Origin: Nematostella vectensis
Taxonomy: Eukaryota; Cnidaria; Anthozoa; Actiniaria; Edwardsiidae
Direction of reading: 5' to 3'
DNA: 64,000 nucleotides
NCBI RefSeq assembly: GCF_932526225.1
Contig: NC_064040.1
Location: forward strand, 16,787,994 to 16,851,993
The translations under genes were made by a program, and so were the position numbers. Below are positions 11,201 to 24,500 of this stretch, piece after piece. Within the stretch, counting starts at the first letter, position 1. Every line of letters begins with the position of its first letter. Under the pieces are notes generated by a model. It was not told the origin of the DNA. It ran no database searches and saw only the letters and a list, made by a program, of their open reading frames with translations.

Positions 11201-14200
11201 TGGGTTACCTGTGCTCATACTAACCTTAGTTATGTCTTGAGGGCACCATACGACACTTGTCACCTCACCAGCGTGACCCCTAAGACAGACTGGCGGCCTG
11301 TCAGCATCAGACACTTTCCATATATATGCATTATTGTCGCTAGACCCAGAAAGAAGGTAATTGTCATCAGGACTTAGTGCAGCTTTTACATAGAATGTCG
11401 AGTTTGAATGACCAGTAAATGAGCAGACTGGATCCTCTCCAAGCACAGAACATTCATACATGTAGATGTGATCGTTTGTGCAACTAGCATACAACTTGGA
11501 TTGGTTGGAGTCTAGAACAAGTGATGAGAAGCCTGGGGATATTAAAGCAAAAGTTGGTAAATCATAAATCTTTTTTATGATTTTAATTGGTTCAGTATTA
11601 GTTTAGTAACATTAGGGACCTTAATCAAGGATGACCACAGCTAGGACTTCTTAAAAGATGCGTTTGCATTTAATTCCAATTTAATTGTAATGGAATAAAC
11701 AAAACATTATAGTCAGAGACAGATAAAAATAAACTAGGGACATTATTTCTACGGCAGCGAACGTGGTTAAAGGAATTAACAGTGCAAACGCCCCTGTCCT
11801 CAATTGACCGTGAAAGTTGGAGTATTCACATCATGGTTTTATGGAAAATGGCTGAAATGTATCAGACAGAACAAATTTTCATGTGCTGCTACTGAATTCC
11901 TAATCAAATTCCATTGTTTTCTGCCGTCGTCATCAACAATCCCGTCGTCATTGCTGTCCCTATTATCTCGATCTGTACTCAGCATCATAATCACCATCAT
12001 CATCATAAACAATATTTTCACAATTACAATCATCATATAGATAATAAACAAAATTTTCACAATTACCATCATCATTATTTTCAAGAGGGTCTCGAATAAA
12101 TGTGGAAACATTTATATCATCAGCTCTTATGACTACCTTCACCATCATATCCTGTTTGTCCCTACTGCTCTTAACCAAGATACAGTGCCTACAACAGATG
12201 CATTACAATGCAAAAAAAATGACCATTTCACTGACCATGTTTCCTAGGACCCTTTCCTGGATAAGGGAACATGTGGTATGGCACTGGGTCCTGCTTAGCC
12301 ATCGTGTAATACTTGCGCAAATCCCACATCTTCAGGTTTCCATCCATGGCACCAGCAGATATCAACAAATTATCGCCATGGAAGACCACAGCTGTAACAC
12401 TTTGCTGGGAGTCCTATAAACAAGCAGATAGTTTTCTAAGGCAAGAAGGCTGGAACAGCAATGAGTGGATTTATTTTATTGCTAAAAATGAAGGGTCATT
12501 TAGTGTATATGTATCACATATTATGTAAAACTGGGACAAGCGCATGTGCGTCGGTTCCAAGATGGCAAAATACGTTCAAAACTGTAAACCTGTTGTTGTT
12601 TTAGCAACTGTTACATACTTTATTGTATAGCGTTATAACTGTTACATTGGTGGCAGCCAAGATGGGATGGAGGACTGTTTTGCCCGACGCTAAGTTCAGT
12701 GGACGAGAAGATATTAGGGAATTCCTACGGGATTTCGAGATTTATGTCTCGCTAAATGAATGGCAAGACGAGAAGGCAGGGCAGTATTTAGCCGTTTATC
12801 TGAAAGATGAAGCGAAAGCTTTCTACCATGAGCAGGAGGATTCAGTTAGAATAAGTTACCGGGCCTTGTGTAAAGCATTGAAGGACAGATTTGAAGGAGG
12901 GCTAGCAATACTAAAATATAAAAAGGAATTTGCAGAGTGAATTAGAGCTGAAGGGAAGCCGCTCCACTTGTATTTATCTGCTCTACGACTCGCTTACTCA
13001 AGGGCTCATGTCCCACCTGTAGTTGAAATGCTACCAGAAGACCCGACTGATGCACAAAGGGACAGGCACTCCCGACAGGAAGCAGCTTTTGATTATTATA
13101 ACACCAGAGCTAAGGAGGACATTCTGTGTCAATTTATCAACGGGCTAAATTCCAAGCTGAGGGAGATACTGGTCCGTCAGGACGATTTGTTAAAAACCCC
13201 CATAGAAACAGTAATAAAAAGGATTGCTAATCTGGAAGAGGAGCAAATAGCAAGTAACCCACAGCAAGTACGGGGTGGTATTCAAGAGGGGGTTAATGAC
13301 CTAGTTGACAAACTTTTTGAAGAGAAGGTCACAGCAGCTATCAGAAAGGGAGAAGAATTTGCTTTCCAAAGGAGAGGTCCAAGGCCCACGGATTTATGCA
13401 GAAAGTGCAAAGGAAAGGGACATTGGGCAAGAGACTGCCCATCCGTAACGGAGAATAATTTAAATGAGAACAAGGCTGGTGGAACACCCAGACACCAGCC
13501 TTGAAAACACAAAAGGGGGTCAACACAGTGCAGACAGGGTGTCGACGACACTCATACAAAGTTGAGGCAAAGGTGAACCAAGTGAAGTGCACCTTTTTGA
13601 TCGACACAGGCGCAGAGGTGAGTCTAATAAGCTCGTCAGTACCAGGCCTCATAATAACAGAGTCCAAAGTGCATCCAGTTTCAATAACACGTGAACCCAT
13701 TGGGGTGAGAGGGGAGTCCCAAGTGACATTGTTGCTGGGAGGCCGGGAGATGTCATGGAGGTTCCTGGTGGTGGATGACCTTGCAGACTCGGTATTGGGG
13801 GCCGATTTTATTGATGCCCACCATAGGGAATGGTGGGGTTTAAGGGGTAATAGTCTTTTTCTTGATGGCCAGGAAATCCCGCTTGTCTCTAGTAAGTGCA
13901 GATAAGTATCGGTTGAGGATGATGCTACCCCTGTAGTAGCCTTCTGTACCATTGATCTTCCAACCAGGCATCAGGCATTTATACCCTTGCGGTGTAAAGA
14001 TAATGGGAACAGAGAGGGGATGTTTGAAGCAACCACAACCCCAGGGGGGGTACTTATGACAAAGGCACTTGTTTCAGGCAAGAAGTTCTGGGTGAAGGCT
14101 GTTAATCTGTCCTAATCACCAGTCACCCTGTATAAGAATCAGAAAGTGGGTAGTCTGACTACCGTGGATACAGTTTCCCAGCCCCTTAGCTCTAAGGAGA

Positions 14201-17200
14201 CACTGGTAGCTGGAGGGGGGGGTTCTGACAATGATAAGGTCATAAACTTGAAAAAGCTTGGTACTGACTTGTCGGACAGTGAACTAGGCAAGGTCCCTGA
14301 AGTGGCTCTTGACTAGGACACAAGAACATAGTGGCTGGCTATGGAGATTGGTGGATAAGTTCAGAGAGTTTCAGTGCAAGGTGCACCACATTCCTGGCTT
14401 GAAGAACATGGTTGCAGATGCATTGAGTAGAATTCAGAATGTAACCACTAGTGATGTTGCAGAGTGTTCGATGGAGTACATAGTTGAGCAACAGGACAGT
14501 TGTCTGGTCACCAAGTAAGTGAAGCTGTGGTTATTACACAAGCCACCGGCTCAACAGGACATGCAAGGAAAGGAGCTCCGAGCATTCTACAAGAAAATTC
14601 ATAACCTAACTCTGGGTGAGGATGCTGTGCTTCGACACGAAAGAGAACAGAATAGAGGTGTTACCCAAGTTGTGATTCCATCTACTCTGACGAAAAGGGT
14701 GTTGCAAATGCTACATGATGATGCAGGGCACCTTGGAAGCACTAAGACACTCCAAAGGATCCGAGACAGATTCTTCTGGCCGTGTATGGCAACGGACGTG
14801 GAAAATTGGTGTATAAATTGTCTAGTCTGTCAGCAGAGACGAATTCCCTTCCAGAATACAAGGCTCCGTTAAGACCAATCGTGACATCTCGGCCAGGAGA
14901 ATTGGTGACAATGGATGTGGTTGAATATCCCAAAAGCAGCCGCGGAAGTCAGTACTGTCTTGTCATGGTCGATCATTTCACGAAGTGGCTGGAGTTGTTT
15001 CCTTCAAGAAACCAGAAGTCTGGGACCATTGCCAAGAGAATAACAGATGGCTAGATTCCAAGACATGGAGCACCCGAACAACTGCATAGTGACCAGGGAG
15101 CTAATCTAAACAGCCAGAACATCAAGGAGATTTTTCAGTATTTGAAGGTGTTGAAGACAAGGACGACACCATTTCATCCTCAGTCTGATAGTGCTTCAGA
15201 AAGAAGTATACGAACCGTTAACGCAATGTTGGCCAAAGTAGTGAGTGACTATCAAAAGAACTGGGATCTCTACCTATCCTCTACCTGTTTGGCATACAAC
15301 ACAGCAGTCCAGAGTAGCACTGGACATACTCCTAGCTACTGGAGTTTGGACGAGAGTTGTGCCTCCCAACTGACTTAGATAACACCGCTTTTATTCCAGA
15401 ACTGCGGCTGGAACATGCAGAGTTTGCGTTGCAACTAAAGAGCCGTCTCCAGAAAGCTTATAAAGTGGCTAGGGACACTCTTCAAATGTCTCATCAGTCT
15501 CAGAAGAGCTATTATGATCGCTGGGTAAAAGAGAAAATCTTCAAGAAAGGTGATCAGGTTTTGTGGTTTGACAAGAAGACGAGAAGAGGGGTTGTATGAA
15601 GCTGAACTGACCGTGGAGTGGACCCTGGATAGTGGTAAAACGGCTGAATGAAGTTGTGTGTTGGATAAAGTATTGTGGTCAGGGTAAACGTGTAGGACTG
15701 AAGACAAGTGTAGTACACCACAATCAGCTTAAGCCATTCTTGGGGAATCTTGACACATCTAAAGTCCAGGTGGCCTCAAAGCCACAGGCCCATAACGAAC
15801 ATCAGACCCCACTGTCAAACAACTATGACCGGAACCTTACAGTGACAGAAGAAGATGAGTCGGTTCACCGGGATGAAGCAGAGGTGAGTGACGAGCCACA
15901 GGAAGATGATCCAGAGTATGATGAACCAGCTCCTAGGAGACCTCAACGTGTTCGTCATCCCCCGATTTGGATGAGAGATTACAACACTGAGGGATAAAAT
16001 ATTGGGACATATTTCTAGATAGGAAGGGGACAGTGTAGGACTGGGACAAGCGTATGCACGTCGGTTCCAAGATGGCGGAATACGCTCAGAACTGAAAACC
16101 CGTTGTTGTTTTAGCAACTGTTACTTACTTTATTGTATAGCATTATAACTGTTACAATTATGTGTGATTATTCAAAATAATACCTTTAACAACCCTGCAC
16201 CACCTAGGTATCAAAACCCATCCTAAAAATTTATTTATTTAAAATTATATTTTAATTTATTTTAAATTAATTTATTTACTTATTATAATCACAGGCAGCT
16301 TCAAACAATTAAACATCAGTCAAATATTAGAGCCTAATAATCACATTATTAAGAGAATAATGTGAGGATTATTTCCAGATGCATCCGACCCTAGTTAAGG
16401 TAGAGTAAGAACTATAATTTGGTTTGTATTTATTGACAAAAATGTGACCCTTAAATAAACACTTTTTTTAAATACACTTTTAATTGATTGAATAACAAAA
16501 CAAGCAAAAATAATAGTACCAGAGTACACACTGTAATCTAGAACTTATCATTCATAAAAAGTATCAGCTGCTTACTGTAACTGGCTGAGGGGTAGATGCT
16601 CGGCGTGAACGCTTACGGGCTCTCATGGGTGTGGTCAATTGCTGCGTATGGGCACTGTAGATAGTATTCACAGGCTGGTAGTGGTCTCGGCGCTGGTTAC
16701 ATCTTGTGTCCCATACCATAATATTTCCATCTCTAGCACCAGTAGCAAATGTAACTGCAAAAGGAGGCATCCTAATTTAAGCACTAGAAGGATGTACAAG
16801 CTCAAATGTGTAGCAAACAAGAAAGGGGGCTTACACTGGTCATTTTTTCTGAAGTCAACTGACTTAAGGCTACAGCTATGGCCTTTGAATACAGCCAAGC
16901 TTGTCTCCTTGGTGACGTCCCAGAGCCTTGCTGTTTGATCTCCTGAAGCAGTGACCTGAAATTCCAAATAAAATGTGCATCATCGTCATCATCATCATAT
17001 ATACTATTATCATCAATAGAATCATTAATATACACCACCTTCATATATACAATCATGATGTACACTTGTCATCAATACATTGATTCATCATGTACACTAT
17101 CATCATCAATACAATCAACATCATATATACACCATCTTCATATAGACTACCAGAATATATCACATATCCAGAATAATAATGTAATTTCCTAATAAGGAAT

Positions 17201-18292
17201 TAACAGAGAGGTGGAAACAAGATGATCATTATCATCTACGCTATCATCATAAACATCTTCTATATTGTTATCATCATCTTGTCATCATCTACGCTATCAT
17301 CATAAACATCTTCTATATTGTTATCATCATCTACACTATCATCATAAACCACTTCTATATTGTTATCATCATCTACACTATCATCATAAACATCTTCTAT
17401 ATTGTTATCATCATCTACACTATCATCATAAACATCTTCTAAATTGCTATCATCATCTACACTATCATCATAATAATCTTCTATATTGTTATCATCATCT
17501 ACACTATCATCATAAACATCTTCTATATTGCTATCATCATAAACATCTTCTATATTGTTATCATCATCTATGTCATCATCTACATCATCATTATTATCTA
17601 CAGCATTACCATCATCATCTACACCATCATCATCATCATCATCCCCGCTATCACTATAATGATTACTTCAACCTTCTATGCAAGACTTACAAGTTTTGCT
17701 TCATTGTGCATCCAGGCAACATCAAAGATGGCATTTGAGTGTGCTGTCCACTCAACAACAATAGCTTGTCGTCCGTATTTATTTGTGTCCAGTACTCGAA
17801 CGGATCCATCTTCGTCTGCCACAGCTAAGTGGTGTTTATCTCCAGCATCTTAAAAAATATGTTTAATTAATCACTACAAATTATGATAGTGTTAATTCAA
17901 AATTAAATTTTGAGTGAATGGGGCTTACTCTTGCTAAAACTGCTCGCGAATGGTGGAACTTCAACCTACAATTGCAGAGCAACATTTTGATTAACTTCTT
18001 ATAATCAGCTTGAAAGTAAAATTAGTGGGAAAGGGTCATAGTATTTCTAGTTCTACGATCAGCTGCCCTACCCCTGAATCTTTGCCGTGAATAGGATGTT
18101 CATCTACTCGATGACATACAAAAGAATCTAGGGCGAAATCCAGGGAGATTTCTGCAACAGAATGGAAAATCAAGAGATCAAGACTTAGCTCAAACCTCAG
18201 CTATCAGAATGAGCACAAATCATGTCAAACTTACGCTTTCTTGGAGAATTACACACAAGTTCTCGGTGTAAGATGGAGTACAATAGCGTCAT
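8232..18292 (-). CDS. DTL: DTL/Cdt2, substrate receptor of CRL4 ubiquitin ligase (12 exons)
   Basis: Exons: 18292-18235, 18151-18072, 17965-17929, 17848-17691, 16955-16835, 16754-16576, 12413-12236, 11532-11225, 10691-10654, 10418-10327, 9784-9578, 8968-8232. All phases join, giving 730 residues, about the vertebrate length. The N-terminal half is a WD40 propeller: HHLAVADEDGSVRV, SGDQTARLWDV, ARDGNIMVWDTR, AMDGNLKMWDLRK, SDNNAYIWKV, SDDTTVRIW. Two WDxR motifs (WDTR, WDLR) are those expected for DDB1 binding. The C-terminal half is Ser/Pro-rich and unstructured, ending with SILHYFKP, a PIP-box-like motif placed as in vertebrate Cdt2. Known role: on PCNA-loaded chromatin it targets Cdt1, p21-type inhibitors and Set8 for degradation. 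It is divergent with INTS7. The intron between exons 6 and 7 holds a gypsy remnant. Confidence 0.93.
10866..11213. mobile_element. 348-bp MITE with about 107-bp inverted arms
   Basis: The left arm begins CACAGGTAGCCCAGG and the right arm ends CCTGGGTTACCTGTG. The arms match inverted over about 107 bp with a handful of differences (for example ATACTTGCATAAAGTAA on the right). Flanks are CTCAAAC and CTCATAC, a possible 7-bp target duplication with one mismatch. It lies in the DTL intron between exons 8 and 9, with its edge 11 bases inside the exon 8 donor boundary at 11225. Confidence 0.8.
12524..16156 (+). mobile_element. decayed Ty3/gypsy LTR retrotransposon in a DTL intron
   Basis: Two 123-bp LTRs (12524-12646 and 16034-16156), both starting TGTA and ending GTTACA, are flanked by the 4-bp duplication ATTA (12520-12523, 16157-16160). 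By eye they differ at about 13 positions, so the insertion is old. A purine-rich tract (AGGAAGGGGACAG) precedes the 3' LTR. The element is antisense to DTL. The internal coding region is broken and lacks reverse transcriptase. Confidence 0.9.
12663..15997 (+). pseudogene. gag-pol remains of the old gypsy element
   Basis: In order: gag from about 12663, interrupted by TGA at 12938; gag C-terminus with one zinc knuckle of CX2CX4HX4C form near 13396-13440; aspartic protease with LIDTGAEVSLIS near 13600; then a jump to the tail of RNase H (HHIPGLKNMVADALSR, about 14386-14430); integrase HHCC region (GHLGSTKTLQRI through CLVCQQRR, about 14728-14838); and integrase core fragments up to about 15400, with several frame changes and stops. 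The whole reverse transcriptase and most of RNase H are missing between about 13905 and 14310. It cannot mobilise itself. Confidence 0.85.
16977..17660. repeat. ATC-rich micro/minisatellite in a DTL intron
   Basis: Imperfect TCATCA runs start at about 16977 and become an ordered array of about 42 bp units (ATCATCATCTACACTATCAT, then CATAAACATCTTCTATATTG) over about 17221-17560, followed by plain ATC repeats. It fills the intron between DTL exons 5 and 4 and comes within about 30 bp of the exon 4 donor. Predicted peptides rich in His and Tyr are artefacts. Confidence 0.8.
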
Positions 18293-18598
18293 ATTGATGT
18301 AAGTTGGCTTACAGATGAAAGAACATGTGAAAATAGATGATATTATACGATCAAAGGCAAAGAAACTTGCACATTGTAGGCGAATTCTTGGGTTATTTTG
18401 ATCTCCCGCGAAATTTGCGATCGAAAAACGCGCGAACGTTTCTACAAAGAAATCTGATTGGTCAACCTAAAAAGCTATCTAATACGCAGTTTCACTGGCT
18501 GATTCTTCAACTCCTTTTCTATTGATTATTGTTATTGGTTTATCTGTTTATTCAGCAAAACTAACCATAATACATTGCAAGACGTGAACACAAACAAA
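18293..18598. promoter_or_regulatory. divergent DTL-INTS7 promoter
   Basis: Only 306 bp separate the two start codons, which face away from each other. Within it are an E2F-like site CTCCCGCGAAAT (18403-18414), two inverted CCAAT boxes (ATTGG at 18457 and 18534), and a CpG-rich stretch (AAAACGCGCGAACG near 18424). No TATA box is evident. E2F plus NF-Y sites suit a cell-cycle gene such as DTL. Transcription start sites are not known. Confidence 0.7.
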
Positions 18599-21500
18599 AT
18601 GGCGGCTGTAGGTCTGTCTTTCGGATCTTACGAGAAAAACTCAAGCGGGCAAGAAAATTGGCAAGACGCGAACGCTGCCCTGCTAGAGCTGGATAAATGT
18701 AAGCAGTAGTGTTTCTTTTTCCAAGCGCTTTTAAAAAAGTCGCTTTAAAAATTTGCTCGGCGCTCTATCCAAACTGCTCTGGCCTTGTCCATGCCTTTTC
18801 ATACATTTCCTTCAGTTTTTTAAGATGTGATCTAGAAAAGTTTCTTTTTTACCGGTGGCAGGTTATCAAGACCCTATTTCTTTGGATCTTAGGGGAAAAA
18901 AACGTTAAAAAAGTTACTTTTAAACCGGGTTTCCTGTGGCTTTTGTGGGATTGCTGTGGTTCACTGAACCGAATATATTGTTGTTCCTTAGTCGCTAATG
19001 TTAAAGCCTAGTTTTCACTAGTGATGCAAGCATAAGCACAGACGCAAGCACAAGAGCTTTGTTTTTAGTGAAAACGAGTTGTGTATAAGCGCAAGCACAA
19101 ACTCAGATTTCACTAGTTCCATGCCATACCGTGACGTGATCCAATATGGCGGACAGAAAAGCGTTTGCTGTTGCTGCTTTTAATTCTTAGAAAATGGCGT
19201 CAAAAACAACTCCAAAAACGGAAAACAAAACGTTTTTGGATTAGAGAATTACTGAAGGAAATTAAAAATCAGGGGGACTATCACAATCTCGTAAAAGAGA
19301 TGAGACTTGGGGACAGGGAGATGTTCTTTAGCTTAGTTATTAAAGTAAGGACTAAACCAAACCATTTAGCATTGCTAAAAACTTGGAAGTGATTCTGATG
19401 CACAGAGTGAAGGTTCTATTATATATACAGTAAGAAACACGATTCGTAGCAGGCTTCAAACTAGCTCTACTGACATTCTATTTGCAAAATTGAAATAAAG
19501 GAAGACCCAAACACAATATTACAAGGTCTAAAGTTTTATTTTTCACAATAAAGTATTTTTTTTTATTTGCTAACATATAAATTCACCCATACATTCCTTT
19601 ATAAACTGCCTGTGGAAAGATGAAGGTTGAAGAAGGCGGGTTTTTATTGGCCAGTTTAGTCACATGGCATGAATAATCAATTTGCTATTCTTTTATCTTC
19701 CTTGTGTTTTGTTTTCACTTCACACAACCAAACGCAAGCACAAGAAAAAGGAAAAATTTTGATACCTTGCGTCACTAGTGAAAACTATGCTTGAGCCCTG
19801 GTTAAACAAAATGCAAGTTAAATGCAAGTCAGCCCAAGTTTTGCTACTTGCAATAACTTGCGATTTGCTTGGCTACCAACTTGCATTTACTTGTGTCCTC
19901 TTGCATTGACTTGCGTCAAATACGAACATTTTCAAATTTTAAATGCAAGTTTAACTTGCGGCTCATTTGGCCACCCAACGCAAGTGAATGCAATTCCAAA
20001 ACTCAAAACTTTCTTAATTTCTGCCGATATTATAAGTAATAGAATACCTAAGACCATTTGCCTTTAATTCTTGTAATTTGTGGACGATTTATTTAATTTT
20101 ATTCCTATTTTTGGCCATTTTTTCTGTTAGTGTAAGCTCGCTAATGTTTTTGAGCAGGGCTTGCTAATGGTTGTGTCGTCAGCAGCATGTGCAGGAGCTC
20201 AAAACAGCCAACTGGAGTAAAATCTTGCATTTCATCGCAATTTATCAATTTTTTGCTAAATTGAGTTTGAGTCAAATCTTGCATTTCATCGCAATTTTTT
20301 GCATTCATCGCAAATTAGTACAAGTCAAAACTTGCAACAACTTGCATGGACTGGCGTTTCATTTTAGCCACAGCTTTATCAGTCTACAAATTTTTTTTTT
20401 TAATTTCGTTACAATTTTAATTAAGTCTTTGTAATATATAATCTTGCTATTTTTATTTAAATGTTAGCATTTGTTTCATTTTATTTCCTTTTTTTTTAAG
20501 GTCTTCGGTCAAGTAAAGTGGGTGAGCAGTGTGAGGCTATTGTGAGGGTTCCTAACTTATTTGAGAAGCACCCTCTGCCCATTCTCATCAACTCAGCATT
20601 CCTGAAGCTTGCAGATATCTTTAGGATGGGGTGAGTTATGTATCAGGCTTTAAAGAGAGATCAGTACAACTTGTACATTGTAGATGGTAATGATGATGAG
20701 AAATGTATTCCACTTTCTTGTGATCAAAAACCTTCAGGGATATAAAAAGTGTGAATTATAGAAACTTAGCACCTTTTCTTGTGGAATAGAAAATCTTAGC
20801 ATAATAATAACCCATGGCAGCACAAGCTCATCCCCCTAGATAGAGGGTAGGGTAGGGTAAGCTCTTTGATCACAAAAGTTTCTGTATACACTGTGTTGTG
20901 TTTATTCATGCATCAGGTAGTTGTTTCTTATCTGTCTGTTTTCCAGGAACAATTTTCTGCGGCTGTGCATTCTGAAAGTCACCCAGCGCAGCCAAAAACA
21001 TCATGACAAGATACTGAATATTGATGAGTTCCTAAGGAGGATCTACTCGGTCATCCACTCCAACGACCCCATCGCCAGGACAATAACTATTAGGTGTGTC
21101 TTAATTAATTCCATGTCCCTATAACCATACTTATCTCCAATGTAATAACTCCATCTGCAGGACATTAATGGGATGATAACAACTTAACTATCCCCACTGC
21201 AGTATATCTCCAAGGGACGTTTATAATTGGATTTGGCTACAAAAAAGTTAGAATTACAGATTTATGACATACCAGATCTAGAATGCCTTTTTTAAGCTGA
21301 TGCTTTTTAGTTTTGTCTACAAATAGCACATCTATTGCAAACTGAAAGTGGATTTTCCAGCGTTGTGTGTGTGTGTGGGTGGGGCTGTGAACCCCCTGCA
21401 CCCCCCTGAAAAACCATTACCATCATGCAACCATACTAGGTTATAAGACAACCATACCAGGGTTCAAAATAGCGGCCGGCTGCCAGTGATTGCCAGCTGT

Positions 21501-24500
21501 TTTCTGGTCTTTGCCAGCTCTTTTTTTCTGTATTCCCCTCTCATATTTTGAGTGTGCAGGCTTTTTTTCCCACCAAAATCCACAAAGCCGGCAAAATCTA
21601 GCAGATTTAAAAAAAATATTTTGAACCATGCATACTAGGTTATCAGGCAACCATACAAGGTTATTAGGCAACCATACTAGGTTATCAGGCAACCATACTA
21701 GGTTATCAGGCAACCATGCTAGGTTATCAGGCAACCATGCTAGGTTATCAGGCAACCTTGCTAGGTTATCAGGCAACCTTGCTAGGTTATCAGGCAGCCA
21801 TACTAGGTTATCAGGCAACCATGCTAGGTTATCAGGCAACCATACTAGGTTATCAGGCAACCATGCTAGGTTATCAGGCAACCATACTAGGTTATCAGGT
21901 GGCCATACTAGGTTATCAGGCAACCTTGCTAGATTATCAGGCAGCCATACTAGGTTATCAGGCAACCATGCTAGATTATCAGGCAACCATACTAGGTTAT
22001 CAGGCAACCATGCTAGGTTATCAGGCAACCAGGCTAGGTTATCAGGCAGCCATACTAGGTTATCAGGCAACCATGCTAGGTTATCAGGCAGCCGTACTAG
22101 GTTATCAGGCAACCATGCTAGGTTATCAGGCAACCATACTAGGTTATCAGGTAACTATGCTAGGTAATCAGGCAACCATACTAGGTTATCAGGCAGCCAT
22201 ACTAGGTTATCAGGCAACCATGCTAGGTTATCAGGCAGCCATACTAGGTTATCAGGCAACCATGCTAGGTTATCAGGCAACCATACTAGGTTATCAGGCA
22301 ACCATACTAGGTTATCAGGCAGCCATACTAGGTTATCAGGCAACCATGCTAGGTTATCAGGCAACCATGCTAGGTTATCAGGCAGCCATGCTAGGTTATC
22401 AGGCAACCATACTAGGTTATCAGGCAACTGGTTGCCTTAGTGGATGGTAGCCATTGCCTAATATCCGCCTTCTCTTTATTCCTGCCTTGTATTATCTTAA
22501 CTATACTCGTAATGATATTAACAATACTTGTATTTTAGGGTTCTGGGTAGCATTGCTTCCATTATCCCAGAGAGAAAGAATGCACATCACAGGTATGCTA
22601 CTTCAAATATGGCCTAGGATTATTAAGTGTTCTCTTTTTAGTGCAGCTGACTATTGAATACTTCTTAGTATCAGGACTAGTCTGAACTCACACGACCAAG
22701 TGGAACTGGAAGCTGCTATTTTCGCAACACAGCAGTTTTGTTCACAGTCCAGGTAAGATCATTCATTTATTATTGATCAGTTGGTTGTATTATTCTTAAT
22801 ACCCAGGGATTTCTTTAATTGCCGACTATTTCCCATCGAGCGCCAGCTCCTTTTTTGTTATATATGTTGTGTACACACGTTGGGTACCCTGTGCGGAAGC
22901 GCGGTTACTCAGCTGGTCAGAGTGTTCTCCAGTGTATGAACAGGCTCGTTGATTATATGCTAAATAAAGGTTCATTAACACCTTCCTACATACTCAACAA
23001 CTGGCGACGAGCTGGTGAAGGACTCAACGACCAAAGGATCGTAAGTAAACACTGCAATTCCTGCATTTACTCCTCGATCAAATCTTACGGAATTCAAGAT
23101 GGCTGCCAGTCATACGATAGGCAACATGCAGCCGTTTGACGAAGCCACAGAAACATTCACTTGTTACGTTGAACGGTTAGAGCTATTCTTTGATGCTAAC
23201 AACATAAATGAAGACAAAAAGACAGCCTCGCTACTTAGTTTAATCGGTCCCAAAACCTACAATCTGTTACGAGGTCTGACCTCACCCAGAAAACCCAAGG
23301 ACAAAACATACCAAGAGATCATAGAAATACTTGAGGGTCATTTATCACCACCCCCGCTCGAAATTGCAGAGCGTTACAAATTCCACCAAAGGAATCAAGC
23401 GCTTGGCGAAGATATCAACGCATTTGTGGCCTCATTGAAACAAATGACTGAACATTGTAATTTTGGGGAATTTCTTCCCCAGGCCCTCCGCGATCGATTT
23501 GTTTGTGGTTTAGCAAATGAATCTATTTCTAAGAAATTGCTGTGCGAGCGCGATTTAACCCTAGAAAAAGCAGTCACCATCGCCAAAGCAATGGAACAGG
23601 CAGGGAAAGGTGCCAATGCATTCCACCAAGCACACACAATCCCTGAGACTGGAGCCCAGACCCCCGAATCTGCCCGACCACATCAGTCCCGCGTTTTCAA
23701 AATGGAGCAAACCCCACAGAAATGTATGAGCTGTGGCAAAAACACACACGCGCGCAGGGACTGTAAGTTCTACAATGCCATTTGCCGCATATGCAACAAG
23801 CGCGGACATATTTCTGATATCTGCATGTCCAGTATCAATCGCAAAAAGAGCACCCCAAGCAAGACCAAACCCACCCACTGCGTAGAGCAGGAAATCTCAG
23901 AGGGGGAGGAAGATGAGATCCAGTGCTTACACATTTTCAAATGTGATACAACCAGTCCCCCTATTCTAGTACAAGTCAACATTGAAGGGTCCCCGGTTAG
24001 CATGGAACTGGACACGGGTTCGTCAGTGTCAATCATCCCGCGCAATGTTTACGAGAGTACATGCAAACACCTAGAGCTCAAACCCGCTAAAGTAAAGCTT
24101 CGCACGTATGGTAATGAGATAATAGTCCCTATGGGTGTGGTCAACGCGAACATTAGTTATAACGACAAATGCTGTGAGGCAAAGATGTATGTCGTGGATG
24201 GACCTAGAGTTGCACTCTTTGTTCGCTCTTGGCTGCGCCTATTCAAACTTGATTGGCCATCAATCAAGTTGGTTCAAGGCAAGAACACTGCACTGTCAGA
24301 CCTCACAGAGAAGTATCAAGATGTTTTCAGCGACGAACTAGGCTGTCTCAAGGGATATGCTGCGCAGCTACACGTCCGTGATGGGGCAACTCCAATACAC
24401 CAAAAGCACCGCACAGTTCCTTTTGCCATCCGGCACCAGGTGGAAACAGAACTAGAGAACTTAGAAAAACAGGGGATAATCTCTCCTATCCCCAATAGCG

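Noticed and set aside
17265-17738. His/Tyr-rich frame
   Set aside because: ATC-type satellite inside a DTL intron.
21628-22450. Long repetitive open frames on both strands (RLSGNHT- and PDNLAWL-like)
   Set aside because: Product of a stop-free 21-bp minisatellite within an INTS7 intron.
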